Source of the DNA: an uncultured Alphaproteobacteria bacterium
Lineage (GTDB): Bacteria; Pseudomonadota; Alphaproteobacteria; RF32; CAG-239
DNA: 64,000 nucleotides
Assembly: GCA_944391465.1 (NCBI GenBank)
Contig: CALXTS010000005.1
Coordinates: 1-64,000, forward strand
Direction: 5' to 3'
A program made the translations under genes and the position numbers. The notes beneath the pieces were generated by a model that saw only the letters and a list, made by a program, of their open reading frames with translations, was not told the origin of the DNA and did no database searches. Shown here piece by piece: positions 43,821-52,367 of the stretch. Within the stretch, counting starts at the first letter, position 1. Each line of letters opens with the position of its first letter.

Positions 43821-44247
43821 GAATATACACACATGTTGTTTAAGTTATCAAAACAGAGGGTTTTTAGTCCTTGGTGCATCTGGGTCCGGAAAATCTGATT
43901 TGTGTTTAAGGCTGATTATGGATAAACATGCGGTACTGGTTTCTGATGATAGATGTGATATTTGGGAAGATGATGGAAAATTATACGCCAAAGCTCCCCA
44001 AAATTTGCAAGGAATGTTAGAGGTTAGAGGTGTAGGTATTGCAAAATTTCCGTTTATAGATAAAACAATTGTATCTGGAGTTGTAGAATTGGTTGCCAAC
44101 CCAAAGGAAATAGAGAGGTTGCCGGAAGCAGAATATTATACATACGGAAAAATCAAATTGCCAAAATTACGTCTTTATCCTTTTGAGGCATCGGCAGCCG
44201 ATAAAGTCATCGTCTTTTTAGAGCAGATATCTTGTGCGGATTTATAG
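43813..44247 (+). CDS. hprK: Short HPr kinase/phosphorylase (HprK C-terminal domain)
   Basis: 144 residues from ATG 43813, with GGAAGG eight bases upstream (a TTG six bases earlier is in frame). P-loop GASGSGKSDLCLRLI, VSDDRCDIWE, and the HprK signature GMLEVRGVGIAKFPF. It has no N-terminal domain, as usual in alphaproteobacteria, where this short form sits in PTS-Ntr loci. No ptsH or ptsI gene is in the window. Confidence 0.9.
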   Translation: MIENIHTCCLSYQNRGFLVLGASGSGKSDLCLRLIMDKHAVLVSDDRCDIWEDDGKLYAKAPQNLQGMLEVRGVGIAKFPFIDKTIVSGVVELVANPKEIERLPEAEYYTYGKIKLPKLRLYPFEASAADKVIVFLEQISCADL

Positions 44248-44255
44248 GTTATTAA

Positions 44256-44284
44256 TTGATTCTTAAAAACTAAAGACGTAAAAT
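44256..44284 (+). promoter_or_regulatory. Putative promoter of mlaEF
   Basis: TTGATT and TAAAAT are spaced by 17 bases, 36 bases before the mlaE start. Confidence 0.45.
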
Positions 44285-44320
44285 ATGCCCAAAATATAAC
44301 CAGTTAAGAAAGCAAGATTA

Positions 44321-45112
44321 ATGATTTTAATTAAAATTCAGAAATTTTTGCGCCGCCAAGGTAAACCGTTGGTTGCGTTCATTTCTCGTTTGGGAGAATT
44401 TTCTTTGTTTGTGGCGCAGGCAATATACAATTGTCTGACCCCACCGTTTTACTTTCGTAATTTAGGAAGACAAATAGCCGATATCGGTTTTTATTCATTA
44501 CCTGTTGTTGGTTTAACAACAATTTTTGCCGGAATGGTTATTGCCTTGCAGAGTTACTCAGGATTTGCCCGTTTTGGAGCAGAGAGTGCTGTGGCATCGG
44601 TTGTTCTTATCTCAGTAACAAGAGAATTAGCGCCGGTATTATCGGCTTTAATGGTGGCGGGTCGTATAGGTGCAGCCATGGCGGCAGAAATCGGGACAAT
44701 GCGTGTTACAGAACAGATAGACGCGCTGACAACACTTTCAACAAATCCGTTTAAGTATCTTGTAACTCCAAGAATTTTAGCCGGACTAATAGTTATGCCT
44801 TTACTGGTTTTAATAGGAGATGTTATCGGAATTTTCGGTGGCTATGTTGTGGGTGTTTACAAACTCGGTTTTAACCCTGCAAATTATGTTAATGCCACAT
44901 TGCAAGATTTACAACCGATAGATATTACAACCGGTTTAGTAAAAGCGGCTGTTTTTGGTTTTATAATTTCTATTATGGGGTGTTATAACGGTTATAAATC
45001 TAAAGGCGGAGCGCAAGGTGTTGGTACCGCAACAACGAACGCGGTTGTATCCGCATCGATTTTAATCTTAATTTTCAACTATATTATAACAGAACTTTTC
45101 TTTTCAAAATAA
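44321..45112 (+). CDS. mlaE: MlaE-family lipid-transport permease
   Basis: 263 residues with about six hydrophobic segments. Family motifs: VGLTTIFAGMVIALQSY, APVLSALMVAGRIGAAMAAEIGTMRVTEQIDAL and KAAVFGFIISIMGCYNGYKSKGGAQGVGTATTNAVV. It forms the inner-membrane core of an MCE phospholipid transporter. Followed 17 bases later by its ATPase. No MCE substrate-binding gene is adjacent here; one lies in the second cluster at 59-60 kb. Confidence 0.93.
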   Translation: MILIKIQKFLRRQGKPLVAFISRLGEFSLFVAQAIYNCLTPPFYFRNLGRQIADIGFYSLPVVGLTTIFAGMVIALQSYSGFARFGAESAVASVVLISVTRELAPVLSALMVAGRIGAAMAAEIGTMRVTEQIDALTTLSTNPFKYLVTPRILAGLIVMPLLVLIGDVIGIFGGYVVGVYKLGFNPANYVNATLQDLQPIDITTGLVKAAVFGFIISIMGCYNGYKSKGGAQGVGTATTNAVVSASILILIFNYIITELFFSK

Positions 45113-45129
45113 GTCTGCGGAGAGAATAA

Positions 45130-45897
45130 ATGAGCGAAGAAAACAAAATAGAAATAAGAAATCTTCATAAATCTTTTGGAAAGAAAATAGTTCTTGACGG
45201 CATAGATTTAGATATCAGAAAAGGAGAATCTTTGGTCGTTATCGGAGGCTCCGGTACGGGAAAGTCAGTTTTGATAAAATGTATCCAGGGATTATTAAGA
45301 CCGGAAGAAGGTTCTATCCTTGTTGATGGAGAAGAAGTTGTCGGTATAGATGAGGAGCAAAAGGAAAAATTGCATTCAAAAATGGGAATGCTTTTTCAAG
45401 GCGGAGCTCTTTTTGATAGTTTGAGTGTTTGGGAAAATGTTGCTTTTGATTTATTGGAAAACAAAGGTTATGACAAACGCAGCGCAAAAAATGAAGCAAT
45501 AAGGGTTCTTCGTCAAGTTGGCTTAGCACCGGATGTTGCAGATTTATCTCCGTCAGAACTTTCCGGGGGTATGCAAAAGCGTGTTGGTCTAGCAAGAGCC
45601 ATCGCCTCAAAGCCGGAAATAATATTCTTTGATGAACCGACAACCGGATTAGACCCGATAATGTCCGATGTTATCAATGATTTGATTATTGAATCAGTCA
45701 AAGGTCTTGGAGCAACAGCATTAACCATTACTCACGATATGGCGTCTGCACGTAAAATAGCCGATAGAGTGGCAATGCTTTATAAAGGAAAAATTGTATG
45801 GCAGGGAACCGTAAAAGAAATGGATAAAACAACCAATGAATACGTCGTCCAATTCATAAACGGAAGTTCTCAGGGGCCGATAAAAGTGGAGGTATAA
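45130..45897 (+). CDS. mlaF: MlaF-type ABC transporter ATPase
   Basis: 255 residues. Walker A IGGSGTGKSVLIK at about 39-51, Q-loop GMLFQGGALFDSLSVWEN, signature LSGGMQKRVGLARA, Walker B EIIFFDEPTTGLDP, H-loop ITHDMASA. AGAGAG lies before the ATG. It powers MlaE. The stop lies two bases before the radA TTG. Confidence 0.93.
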   Translation: MSEENKIEIRNLHKSFGKKIVLDGIDLDIRKGESLVVIGGSGTGKSVLIKCIQGLLRPEEGSILVDGEEVVGIDEEQKEKLHSKMGMLFQGGALFDSLSVWENVAFDLLENKGYDKRSAKNEAIRVLRQVGLAPDVADLSPSELSGGMQKRVGLARAIASKPEIIFFDEPTTGLDPIMSDVINDLIIESVKGLGATALTITHDMASARKIADRVAMLYKGKIVWQGTVKEMDKTTNEYVVQFINGSSQGPIKVEV

Positions 45898-45899
45898 TC

Positions 45900-47273
45900 T
45901 TGGCTAAAAAAGCTCAAAAACAATATGTATGCCAAAACTGCGGTTCCGTATATCCTAAATGGCAGGGAAAATGTGATGCCTGTGGGGAATGGAATACTAT
46001 TGAAGAAGAGCAGGTTGGCGGAGAAGGCTTTTCAAATCTTAGCAACAAAAAATCTCAAGGAAAGATGCTTGAGTTTGTTCCTCTGAGCGGAACAGAGCAA
46101 CATTTAAGCCGTTTGTCAACGGGAATAAAAGAACTGGACCGAGTTTGCGGTGGCGGATTGGTTCCCGGATCCGTGATATTAGTTGGTGGAGACCCCGGAA
46201 TAGGAAAATCGACATTATTGCTTCAGGCATGCGCAAAAGTAGCCTCACTGCCGAGTTCTCCGGAAGTCTATTACATATCTGGAGAAGAGGCGATAGATCA
46301 GGTCAGAATCAGAGCCAAACGCCTTCAATTAGACCAATCTCCGGTAAAATTGGCAAGCAGTACGGAAATAAAAGATATTGTAACAACGCTTGAAAAATCA
46401 AAAGCGGCCGTTGTTATAATTGATTCAATCCAAACCATGTATCTTGATGAAGTTGAGTCAACTCCGGGCAGTGTAACGCAAGTCAGAGCCTGTTCTTATG
46501 AATTGATTAAATTAGCCAAACGCAAAGGTTTTACATTATTTTTGGTCGGCCATGTAACAAAACAAGGAGCGATTGCCGGTCCGAGAGTTCTGGAGCATAT
46601 GGTTGATACGGTTCTTTATTTTGAAGGTGAGAGAGGGCATCATTTTCGGATTCTTCGAGCTGTAAAAAATCGTTATGGCGCAACGGACGAAATCGGTGTT
46701 TTTGAAATGCAAGATCAAGGCTTGGTGGAAATAGAAAATCCGTCAGCGTTGTTTTTAGCAGAAAGACAAGGGAATGTATCCGGATCATGCGTTTTTGCCG
46801 GCATCGAAGGTTCTCGCCCTGTTTTAGTTGAGATACAGGCGTTGGTTAGCCCAACAAGTTATGCCAGTCCCAAAAGAGCAGTTGTTGGTTGGGACGGGAA
46901 TCGAATGGCGATGGTTTTAGCTGTTTTAGAAGCTCGTTGCGGAATGAACTTCAGTTCTCAAGACATATACCTAAATATAGCCGGAGGACTAAGAATTTCT
47001 GAACCTGCTGCAGATTTAGCCGTTGCAATGGCTGTTATTTCCTCCATGACCAATAAGCCTCTTCCGGCAGATATGGTTATATTTGGAGAGATTGGGCTTT
47101 CCGGAGAGATTAGAGCCGTCAGTCAGCCGAGTATGCGTTTGAAAGAGGCTTCAAAACTTGGTTTTGCGAGCGCAATAACGCCGCCGACACACAGCAAAGA
47201 GAAAAAAGTTAATGTAGAAATCAATAGATTTGAAATCGGCAACGTTCATCGTTTAATAAATTGGTTTAACTAG
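45900..47273 (+). CDS. radA: DNA repair protein RadA
   Basis: 457 residues starting at TTG, with GGAGG seven bases upstream. An N-terminal zinc finger CQNCGSVYPKWQGKCDACG at about 10-28 is followed by a RecA-like core with Walker A GGDPGIGKSTLL, the RadA motif KNRYG, and a C-terminal Lon-like domain (YLNIAGGLRISEPAADLAV). RadA processes recombination intermediates. In other alphaproteobacteria it often follows alr and dnaB; here it is with mlaEF and cvpA. Confidence 0.96.
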   Translation: MAKKAQKQYVCQNCGSVYPKWQGKCDACGEWNTIEEEQVGGEGFSNLSNKKSQGKMLEFVPLSGTEQHLSRLSTGIKELDRVCGGGLVPGSVILVGGDPGIGKSTLLLQACAKVASLPSSPEVYYISGEEAIDQVRIRAKRLQLDQSPVKLASSTEIKDIVTTLEKSKAAVVIIDSIQTMYLDEVESTPGSVTQVRACSYELIKLAKRKGFTLFLVGHVTKQGAIAGPRVLEHMVDTVLYFEGERGHHFRILRAVKNRYGATDEIGVFEMQDQGLVEIENPSALFLAERQGNVSGSCVFAGIEGSRPVLVEIQALVSPTSYASPKRAVVGWDGNRMAMVLAVLEARCGMNFSSQDIYLNIAGGLRISEPAADLAVAMAVISSMTNKPLPADMVIFGEIGLSGEIRAVSQPSMRLKEASKLGFASAITPPTHSKEKKVNVEINRFEIGNVHRLINWFN

Positions 47274-47285
47274 AAGGTAAGCATA

Positions 47286-48032
47286 ATGCACCAGCTCAAT
47301 AATCTTGATGTAATCATTCTAATAGTTATAGGTATATCAGCTCTGATAGCGCTGAGTCGAGGTCTGATAAAAGAAGTTTTATCAATAATCGGCTGGGTTT
47401 TGGGTGTTGCGGCGATAGTATATTTATTGCCGGTTTTAACGCCGTTTGCAAAATTATATATTGAGAGCGGGTGGCTTGCCGGCATAGTAACATCTTTATG
47501 TATTTTGATTTTATTTTTGATTTTTTGGATTATGTTTACAGGAAAGATTATCGGCAAGATTCGTAAAAGTAAATTAAACGGAGTTGATAGATTCTTAGGA
47601 TTATTTTTTGGAATAGCTCGAGCATTTTTATTAATTATCTTGTTTAACATCATGGTCAACTGGATGATACCTGAAGAAAACCAATCAGAAGTTATAACGG
47701 AATCAAGATATTTCAGAATAGCAGGGAGTTTTGCCAAACCAATAGAAGAATTGATACCGGAAAAAACATTGCAAATAATCAGAGATAAAACGGGGCATAT
47801 AAAAACAGCAGAAGAAACAAAAACGGAAGAGAAAAAAGAGGAAAGAAAGCCTATAAAAGAAAATATGGATTCAGATTCTGAGGAGCTTTTCCAAAAACTT
47901 GCGCAACCCCAAGTTAAAAATAGCAAAAAGGTTGTAAAAACGGATAAGAAAGAAAAAACGACCATAAAACATGGATATAAAGAATCAGACAGAGATAATC
48001 TGGATAGATTAATAGAGAACACATTAGAATGA
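47286..48032 (+). CDS. cvpA: CvpA family inner membrane protein
   Basis: 248 residues. Four hydrophobic segments in the first 140 residues (LDVIILIVIGISALIALSRG, ...VLGVAAIVYLL..., ...) fit CvpA, named for colicin V production and linked to envelope stress and biofilm traits. The C-terminal 100 residues are charged and disordered. It follows radA by 12 bases. A 250-codon frame on the opposite strand is its shadow. Confidence 0.87.
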   Translation: MHQLNNLDVIILIVIGISALIALSRGLIKEVLSIIGWVLGVAAIVYLLPVLTPFAKLYIESGWLAGIVTSLCILILFLIFWIMFTGKIIGKIRKSKLNGVDRFLGLFFGIARAFLLIILFNIMVNWMIPEENQSEVITESRYFRIAGSFAKPIEELIPEKTLQIIRDKTGHIKTAEETKTEEKKEERKPIKENMDSDSEELFQKLAQPQVKNSKKVVKTDKKEKTTIKHGYKESDRDNLDRLIENTLE

Positions 48033-48037
48033 AAATA

Positions 48038-48069
48038 AGGTGCTTAATTTTTAAGCACCTTTGTTTTTT
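48038..48069 (+). terminator. Terminator after cvpA
   Basis: AGGTGCTTAA and TTAAGCACCT form a 10-bp stem followed by TTGTTTTTT. Confidence 0.9.
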
Positions 48070-48083
48070 CAAGAAATAAAAGA

Positions 48084-48662
48084 TTAAAAGATTTCGTCCA
48101 TTATTTTACAAAAAGCATCAAGGGAGAAACTTTTAGAATCTTTAAATAAATTACTAAGTTGCTCGCTTTTATCAAAATAAGATAAAGAATTTCCGATAGG
48201 GATATTAATGCTATCAGAAACACAAGGTTTCAAAGCAATCAAATTTTCTTTTAACTTATCCCAACAGGTATGCTTCAGAACAAAGAAATTGGCCATCTCA
48301 CAAGAAGGAAAATGCAAATAATCCAGAACCGGCAAATGCGTAACAATGTGAAGGTGAGAATAATCAGCATTGTCAGCTGCACTTAAGCATTTTTCACATA
48401 ACAAAGGCACTCGACTAACGGAATCTCTGTGCAAATATGATTCATGAAGTTCATCCATAACAATAAGAGGAGCATTCCAGACATGTGCTCTTATTTGTGC
48501 GGTAATTAAGGCTCTTTTTATGGGAGAGCTAAGCACCAAAGATTTTCCGTTCGGAGCAAAAGATTTAGCCGATAGATAGACCTGAACCATGCTTTCGGGA
48601 GATATTCCGAAAAAGATATCAGGCAAAGCATGTCTTCCGATAGTTAAAGTTTTCTCTTCCAT
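48084..48662 (-). CDS. Histidine phosphatase superfamily protein
   Basis: 192 residues. TIGRHALPD holds the RHG-type motif with Ala for Gly; LSSPIKRALITAQI matches the second conserved block and HLHIVTHLPVLDYL the late His. The fold is that of SixA/phosphoglycerate-mutase-like enzymes. Substrate unknown. It lies alone between two divergently or convergently placed operons. Confidence 0.75.
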   Translation of the reverse strand: MEEKTLTIGRHALPDIFFGISPESMVQVYLSAKSFAPNGKSLVLSSPIKRALITAQIRAHVWNAPLIVMDELHESYLHRDSVSRVPLLCEKCLSAADNADYSHLHIVTHLPVLDYLHFPSCEMANFFVLKHTCWDKLKENLIALKPCVSDSINIPIGNSLSYFDKSEQLSNLFKDSKSFSLDAFCKIMDEIF

Positions 48663-48769
48663 ATAATTTTTATTTAATTTGTTAATACTAAAAAAACTAC
48701 TGAAAAATAAATTTTAAAATATCAAAAGTCAACAAGAATAAAAAATAGAAAAAATAGACAAAAAATAAA

Positions 48770-48798
48770 TTGACTTAAAATTAATATTTTGATATTAT
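48770..48798 (+). promoter_or_regulatory. Putative promoter of the 48828 gene
   Basis: TTGACT and TATTAT are spaced by 17 bases, 29 bases before the start codon. Confidence 0.5.
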
Positions 48799-48827
48799 GA
48801 TAGAAAAGATTAAGTATGGAGGAACAC

Positions 48828-49514
48828 ATGGGAAAAACAGAAAAATTGTTAGTTGGTGCAGCATTAGCCGGAGCGGCAATGAATGTACAAGCTCAAACAC
48901 AAACAGCCACCACAAATGAAAGTATTAAAGAACAAGCTGTTTCAGGGCAAAACAAAAGCGGAGAATATCTAAAATTAAAGGGATACGCCGCAATGTTGCA
49001 AATTCCATCAGAAAATATTGGCGAAATAACATCTGTTGGAGATTTGGCAAGAAATGCTTATACAAATTCAAAAGGACAAAGAGTCGAACAAAATTTTAGT
49101 CATGTAAAAGGTTGGACTGTATTAAATGAAATAACAGAAGACAGCCATACGGTGAAAGCAAGAAAAGGAAATACTTTTGTAACCTTTAAACAAAAAGATT
49201 ATGATTTTATGGATGGAAAAGAAAGCTATGTAAGTGGAGAATATGCTGAAAAAATAGGCGATAGAGAGTTTAAGGCTTTCTTTTCAGGAAATCCGGAAAG
49301 TAACAAATCCAAAGATTTCTCAGTAAATAGTGATGATTTTGTTTCATTGCAAGGCATCCAAGAATTGTTAACAGAAATAATTAAAGCGCACAAAGAAAAT
49401 CAGGCAATTATGGATAAAGCTATCCGTGAAGGTAAAACAGATTTAACTCTGGCTTCAGAAAATGATGCCAAAGGCGGAATAAACATGGCGTTTTATAAAG
49501 ATTTAAGTCGCTAA
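48828..49514 (+). CDS. Exported protein, unknown function
   Basis: 228 residues from ATG 48828, five bases after GGAGG; an ATG 12 bases earlier lies on that site. A short signal-like N-terminus (MGKTEKLLVGAALAGAAMNVQAQ) suggests export. The rest is charged alpha/beta without a recognised domain. Monocistronic, with a promoter and terminator of its own. Confidence 0.65.
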   Translation: MGKTEKLLVGAALAGAAMNVQAQTQTATTNESIKEQAVSGQNKSGEYLKLKGYAAMLQIPSENIGEITSVGDLARNAYTNSKGQRVEQNFSHVKGWTVLNEITEDSHTVKARKGNTFVTFKQKDYDFMDGKESYVSGEYAEKIGDREFKAFFSGNPESNKSKDFSVNSDDFVSLQGIQELLTEIIKAHKENQAIMDKAIREGKTDLTLASENDAKGGINMAFYKDLSR

Positions 49515-49520
49515 TAACAA

Positions 49521-49548
49521 AAAGCCCCTGAAAAGGGGCTCTTTTTTA
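49521..49548. terminator. Terminator between the 48828 gene and recR
   Basis: AGCCCC and GGGGCT form a 6-bp GC stem followed by a run of T on the plus strand. A matching A run upstream may also serve recR on the minus strand. Confidence 0.83.
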
Positions 49549-50139
49549 CATAGTTTTACGAGAGTTTAAAGCAAGTTGAATTGTTCCCTCGTCCATATAG
49601 TCTAGTTCAGCCCCCATGGGAATACCTTGGGCTAAGGTTGTAACTTTTAGATTATATTCTTTAAGGCGGGAAACCAGATAATGAGAAGTAATCTGTCCAT
49701 CAACCGTTGCCGGCAGAGCTAAAATGACCTCTTTTACGCCCTCTGAAGAGATTCTTCTAATTAGACTGTCAATGTTAAGGTCTTCAGGGACAACTCCATC
49801 CAGAGCCGATAAAACACCCCCTAGCACATGATATTTTCCTTTAAAAAAGGAAACTCTCTCCATTGCCCATAAATCAGCAACATCTTGCACAACGCATATA
49901 GTTGTAGAATCTCTTGTTTCAGATTGACAAATAGAGCAAGGAGAACTTGTATCAAAATTTCCGCAAATATTACAAACTTTTATATTGTCAGCCACATTTT
50001 GCATGGCGTCAATAAGAGGCAAGAAAAGGCTTTCTTTCTTTTTTATAAGCTGCAACACAATTCTTCTTGCCGAACGCGTACCTAAAGCAGGAAGTTTTGA
50101 AACAAGTTTAATTAATTTTTCAATATCAGTTCCGGCCAT
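49546..50139 (-). CDS. recR: Recombination mediator protein RecR
   Basis: 197 residues. N-terminal helix-hairpin-helix (LPALGTRSARRIVLQLIKKK), C4 zinc finger CNICGNFDTSSPCSIC at about 57-72, then a Toprim domain (TTICVVQDVADLWAMERV, VLGGVLSALDGVVPEDLN). RecR loads RecA with RecF and RecO. Last gene of the conserved ffs-dnaX-ybaB-recR segment. Confidence 0.96.
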   Translation of the reverse strand: MAGTDIEKLIKLVSKLPALGTRSARRIVLQLIKKKESLFLPLIDAMQNVADNIKVCNICGNFDTSSPCSICQSETRDSTTICVVQDVADLWAMERVSFFKGKYHVLGGVLSALDGVVPEDLNIDSLIRRISSEGVKEVILALPATVDGQITSHYLVSRLKEYNLKVTTLAQGIPMGAELDYMDEGTIQLALNSRKTM

Positions 50140-50148
50140 AATATTTCT

Positions 50149-50469
50149 CTAAAAGGGAAGTTTAAGACCGCCAAGATTTAATCCGCCCGTAACATCAGAA
50201 ACACTTGATTGCATTTTAGCATCTACTTTGTTCTTTGCATCGTTGTAAGCGGCCATAATTAAGTCTTCAAGGATATCTGTTTCATCAGGAACAATAAGCG
50301 ATTTATCCAGATTAATTTTTTTCATTTCAAATTTGCCGTTTAATACGACGGAAACCATACCACCGCCGCTGGTTCCGGTAACTTCTTCCTGAGCTAATTT
50401 TTCCTGCATTTCTTCCATTCTTTTTTGCATGGCTTGAGCTTGTTTCATAAGTCCTTGAATATTCATCAT
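50149..50469 (-). CDS. ybaB: YbaB/EbfC family nucleoid-associated protein
   Basis: 106 residues. MNIQGLMKQAQAMQKRMEEMQEKLAQE is the typical coiled N-terminus, and VTGTSGGGMVSVVLNGKFEM matches the beta core. It binds DNA as a dimer. Located between dnaX (three bases apart) and recR. Confidence 0.94.
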   Translation of the reverse strand: MMNIQGLMKQAQAMQKRMEEMQEKLAQEEVTGTSGGGMVSVVLNGKFEMKKINLDKSLIVPDETDILEDLIMAAYNDAKNKVDAKMQSSVSDVTGGLNLGGLKLPF

Positions 50470-50472
50470 TGT

Positions 50473-52197
50473 TTATAATTCCTCATCAAAATAAGTATTT
50501 TCGTTTTCATCAAACCCGCCTTCATTCAGTTCATTAGCAAGTTCTTTATTAATTTTACGCGTTAGCGTCTCGATTTTAGCACCTTTAAATTCGCTTAAAA
50601 TGGCTTTTACGAGAGGCAAATCAGAGACATTTCTTTTATTTTGCTCATCAAGAGCTTGTTCTTGTTGGGCAATTGTTTCGCCCAAAGGTCCTTTTAGTGT
50701 TTCAATATCCCATTTAGCCCCGGTGGTTTCAAGTAAAAGTTTTTGCAAATTGAGCAAGAATTCTCCGGAAACTTTATCAGAAACCGTCATTTTAATTTTG
50801 CCGAAACTAAATTCACTGATGGAAACATCATTCTTCAAAGTATAAAGAAAGAGCATTTTTTTTGCGTTCTGGAGATATTCCAAGAATTCGGGAAGAGAAT
50901 TAAACAAACCCGAATTTGAACTCTCCTGAGGCAAATTTAAATGTTCTGCCGGCCTGGCAAACCCCGCAGAATGAGGTGTTGAAGATTTTGGAGTCGAAGC
51001 CTCTGGAACAAAAGTGTCTAATTTAGAGTTTTTTTTTACGTCGTTCAAAATTTCCAAAGGTGTCGGCAAAGATGCAGAATAAGCAATTCTGATTAAAATC
51101 ATTTCTAACGCATCAATTTGGATAGGCGCCATAAAGAGCTCATTTAACCCTTTGAGCATCATCTGCCAAATCTTAGAAAGGATAGCGATGGATGTGTCAG
51201 GTGCAAGTCTTTTGCATAATTCTTTTTCAGCTTCTGACAAATCATCGGAATCAACACTTGAAGGAACGATTTTAGCTTTTGCAAGCATATGGGTAACATT
51301 GATTAAATCTTGCAGAATGGTCGTCGGATTCGCGCCTTTTTTATATTGTTCTGCAAGAGTTGCGATGGTCTTATCAATATTGCCGGAAAGCAAGTTTTCA
51401 AAAAGCTCAAAAGTCTGAGCTTTATCTGCCAAACCAATCATATTCCGCACGATTTCTGTTTTAACCTCACCCGAGCCAAGCGATATTGCTTGGTCAAGTA
51501 AAGATAAGCCGTCACGACAAGAACCATCAGCGGCTTTAGCGATGATATGAAGGGCTTCATCTTCTGCTTTTAAATTTTCTTTTTGAATAATGTTTTTGAA
51601 ATGACTGATTAAGGTGTCCACGGTCAAACGTTGCAAATCAAAGCGCTGACATCTAGAAAGAACCGTAACCGGAACTTTTCTGATTTCCGTAGTTGCAAAA
51701 ATAAAGATAACGTGAGAAGGGGGCTCTTCAAGAGTTTTTAATAATGCATTGAAAGCATTTTTAGAAAGCATGTGAACTTCGTCGATAATATAGACTTTGT
51801 ATCGAGCGTTTGTCGGTTTATAACGAACCCCGTCTAAAATTTCACGAATATCATCAACACCAGTTCTAGAGGCGGCATCAAGCTCTAAAACATCAATATG
51901 CCGAGAAGCGGCGATAGCTTTACAATTTTCACAAATCCCGCAAGGATTAATTGTCGGCCCGCTGTGACCGTCTTTACCGGTGCAGTTCAAAGCTCTGGCA
52001 ATTAAACGAGCCGTCGTTGTTTTTCCGACACCGCGAATACCGGTTAATATATAAGCATGATGGATTCGGTTATTTTTTATGGCATTAGTAAGCGTACGCA
52101 CCAAAGCATCTTGTCCGAGCAATTCATTAAAATTCTGCGGACGATATTTGCGAGCTAAAACGACATATTGTTGATTATCTAAAGTATCTTCTGCCAT
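50473..52197 (-). CDS. dnaX: DNA polymerase III subunits gamma and tau
   Basis: 574 residues as the full tau from ATG 52197 (MAEDTLDNQQYVVLARKYRP); a longer frame upstream enters ffs. Walker A GIRGVGKTTTARLIA at about 54-68, a zinc module NPCGICENCKAI, Walker B KVYIIDEVHMLSKNAFN and the SRC motif SRCQRFDLQRL. An A9 run at codons 387-390 allows -1 slippage to KKKL-stop, giving a gamma-like product of about 391 residues. The C-terminus beyond holds the tau part. It follows ffs and precedes ybaB. Confidence 0.95.
   Translation of the reverse strand: MAEDTLDNQQYVVLARKYRPQNFNELLGQDALVRTLTNAIKNNRIHHAYILTGIRGVGKTTTARLIARALNCTGKDGHSGPTINPCGICENCKAIAASRHIDVLELDAASRTGVDDIREILDGVRYKPTNARYKVYIIDEVHMLSKNAFNALLKTLEEPPSHVIFIFATTEIRKVPVTVLSRCQRFDLQRLTVDTLISHFKNIIQKENLKAEDEALHIIAKAADGSCRDGLSLLDQAISLGSGEVKTEIVRNMIGLADKAQTFELFENLLSGNIDKTIATLAEQYKKGANPTTILQDLINVTHMLAKAKIVPSSVDSDDLSEAEKELCKRLAPDTSIAILSKIWQMMLKGLNELFMAPIQIDALEMILIRIAYSASLPTPLEILNDVKKNSKLDTFVPEASTPKSSTPHSAGFARPAEHLNLPQESSNSGLFNSLPEFLEYLQNAKKMLFLYTLKNDVSISEFSFGKIKMTVSDKVSGEFLLNLQKLLLETTGAKWDIETLKGPLGETIAQQEQALDEQNKRNVSDLPLVKAILSEFKGAKIETLTRKINKELANELNEGGFDENENTYFDEEL
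51029..51037 (-). promoter_or_regulatory. A9 slippage site in dnaX
   Basis: On the minus strand, GTA AAA AAA AAC TCT holds nine A's. A -1 shift, or one added A, gives AAA CTC TAA, a stop after two codons. Thermus (transcript slippage) and E. coli (ribosome shift) use similar runs to make gamma. Confidence 0.65.
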
Positions 52198-52212
52198 AAT
52201 TCCAACCTGTAA

Positions 52213-52309
52213 ACTGGTGGAGAACCGCGACCCCGAAAACATTCGTTACGGCTGCTTCCTTCCGGACCTGACCGGATTGGCGACGATTCGACCCGCCGTC
52301 CTCCGGTAA
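52213..52309 (-). ncRNA. ffs: Signal recognition particle RNA (4.5S)
   Basis: Read on the minus strand, the apical hairpin contains CAGGTCCGGAAGGAAGCAG, the invariant SRP RNA core (GGUCCGGAAGGAAGCAGCC). The outer strands GGAGGAC and GTTCTCC pair. It scaffolds Ffh. It lies just upstream of dnaX, as in many proteobacteria. Ends are approximate by a few bases. Confidence 0.93.
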
Positions 52310-52367
52310 ACAAAGATAACAGAAAGCTCTTAATTTTCAAGTTTTATTCTGAGTTACTGTCAGATAA

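Noticed and set aside
47270..48022. 250-codon open frame antisense to cvpA
   Set aside because: It is almost fully inside cvpA, hydrophobic only because it mirrors a membrane-protein gene, and has no good ribosome binding site. CvpA is clearly real on the other strand.
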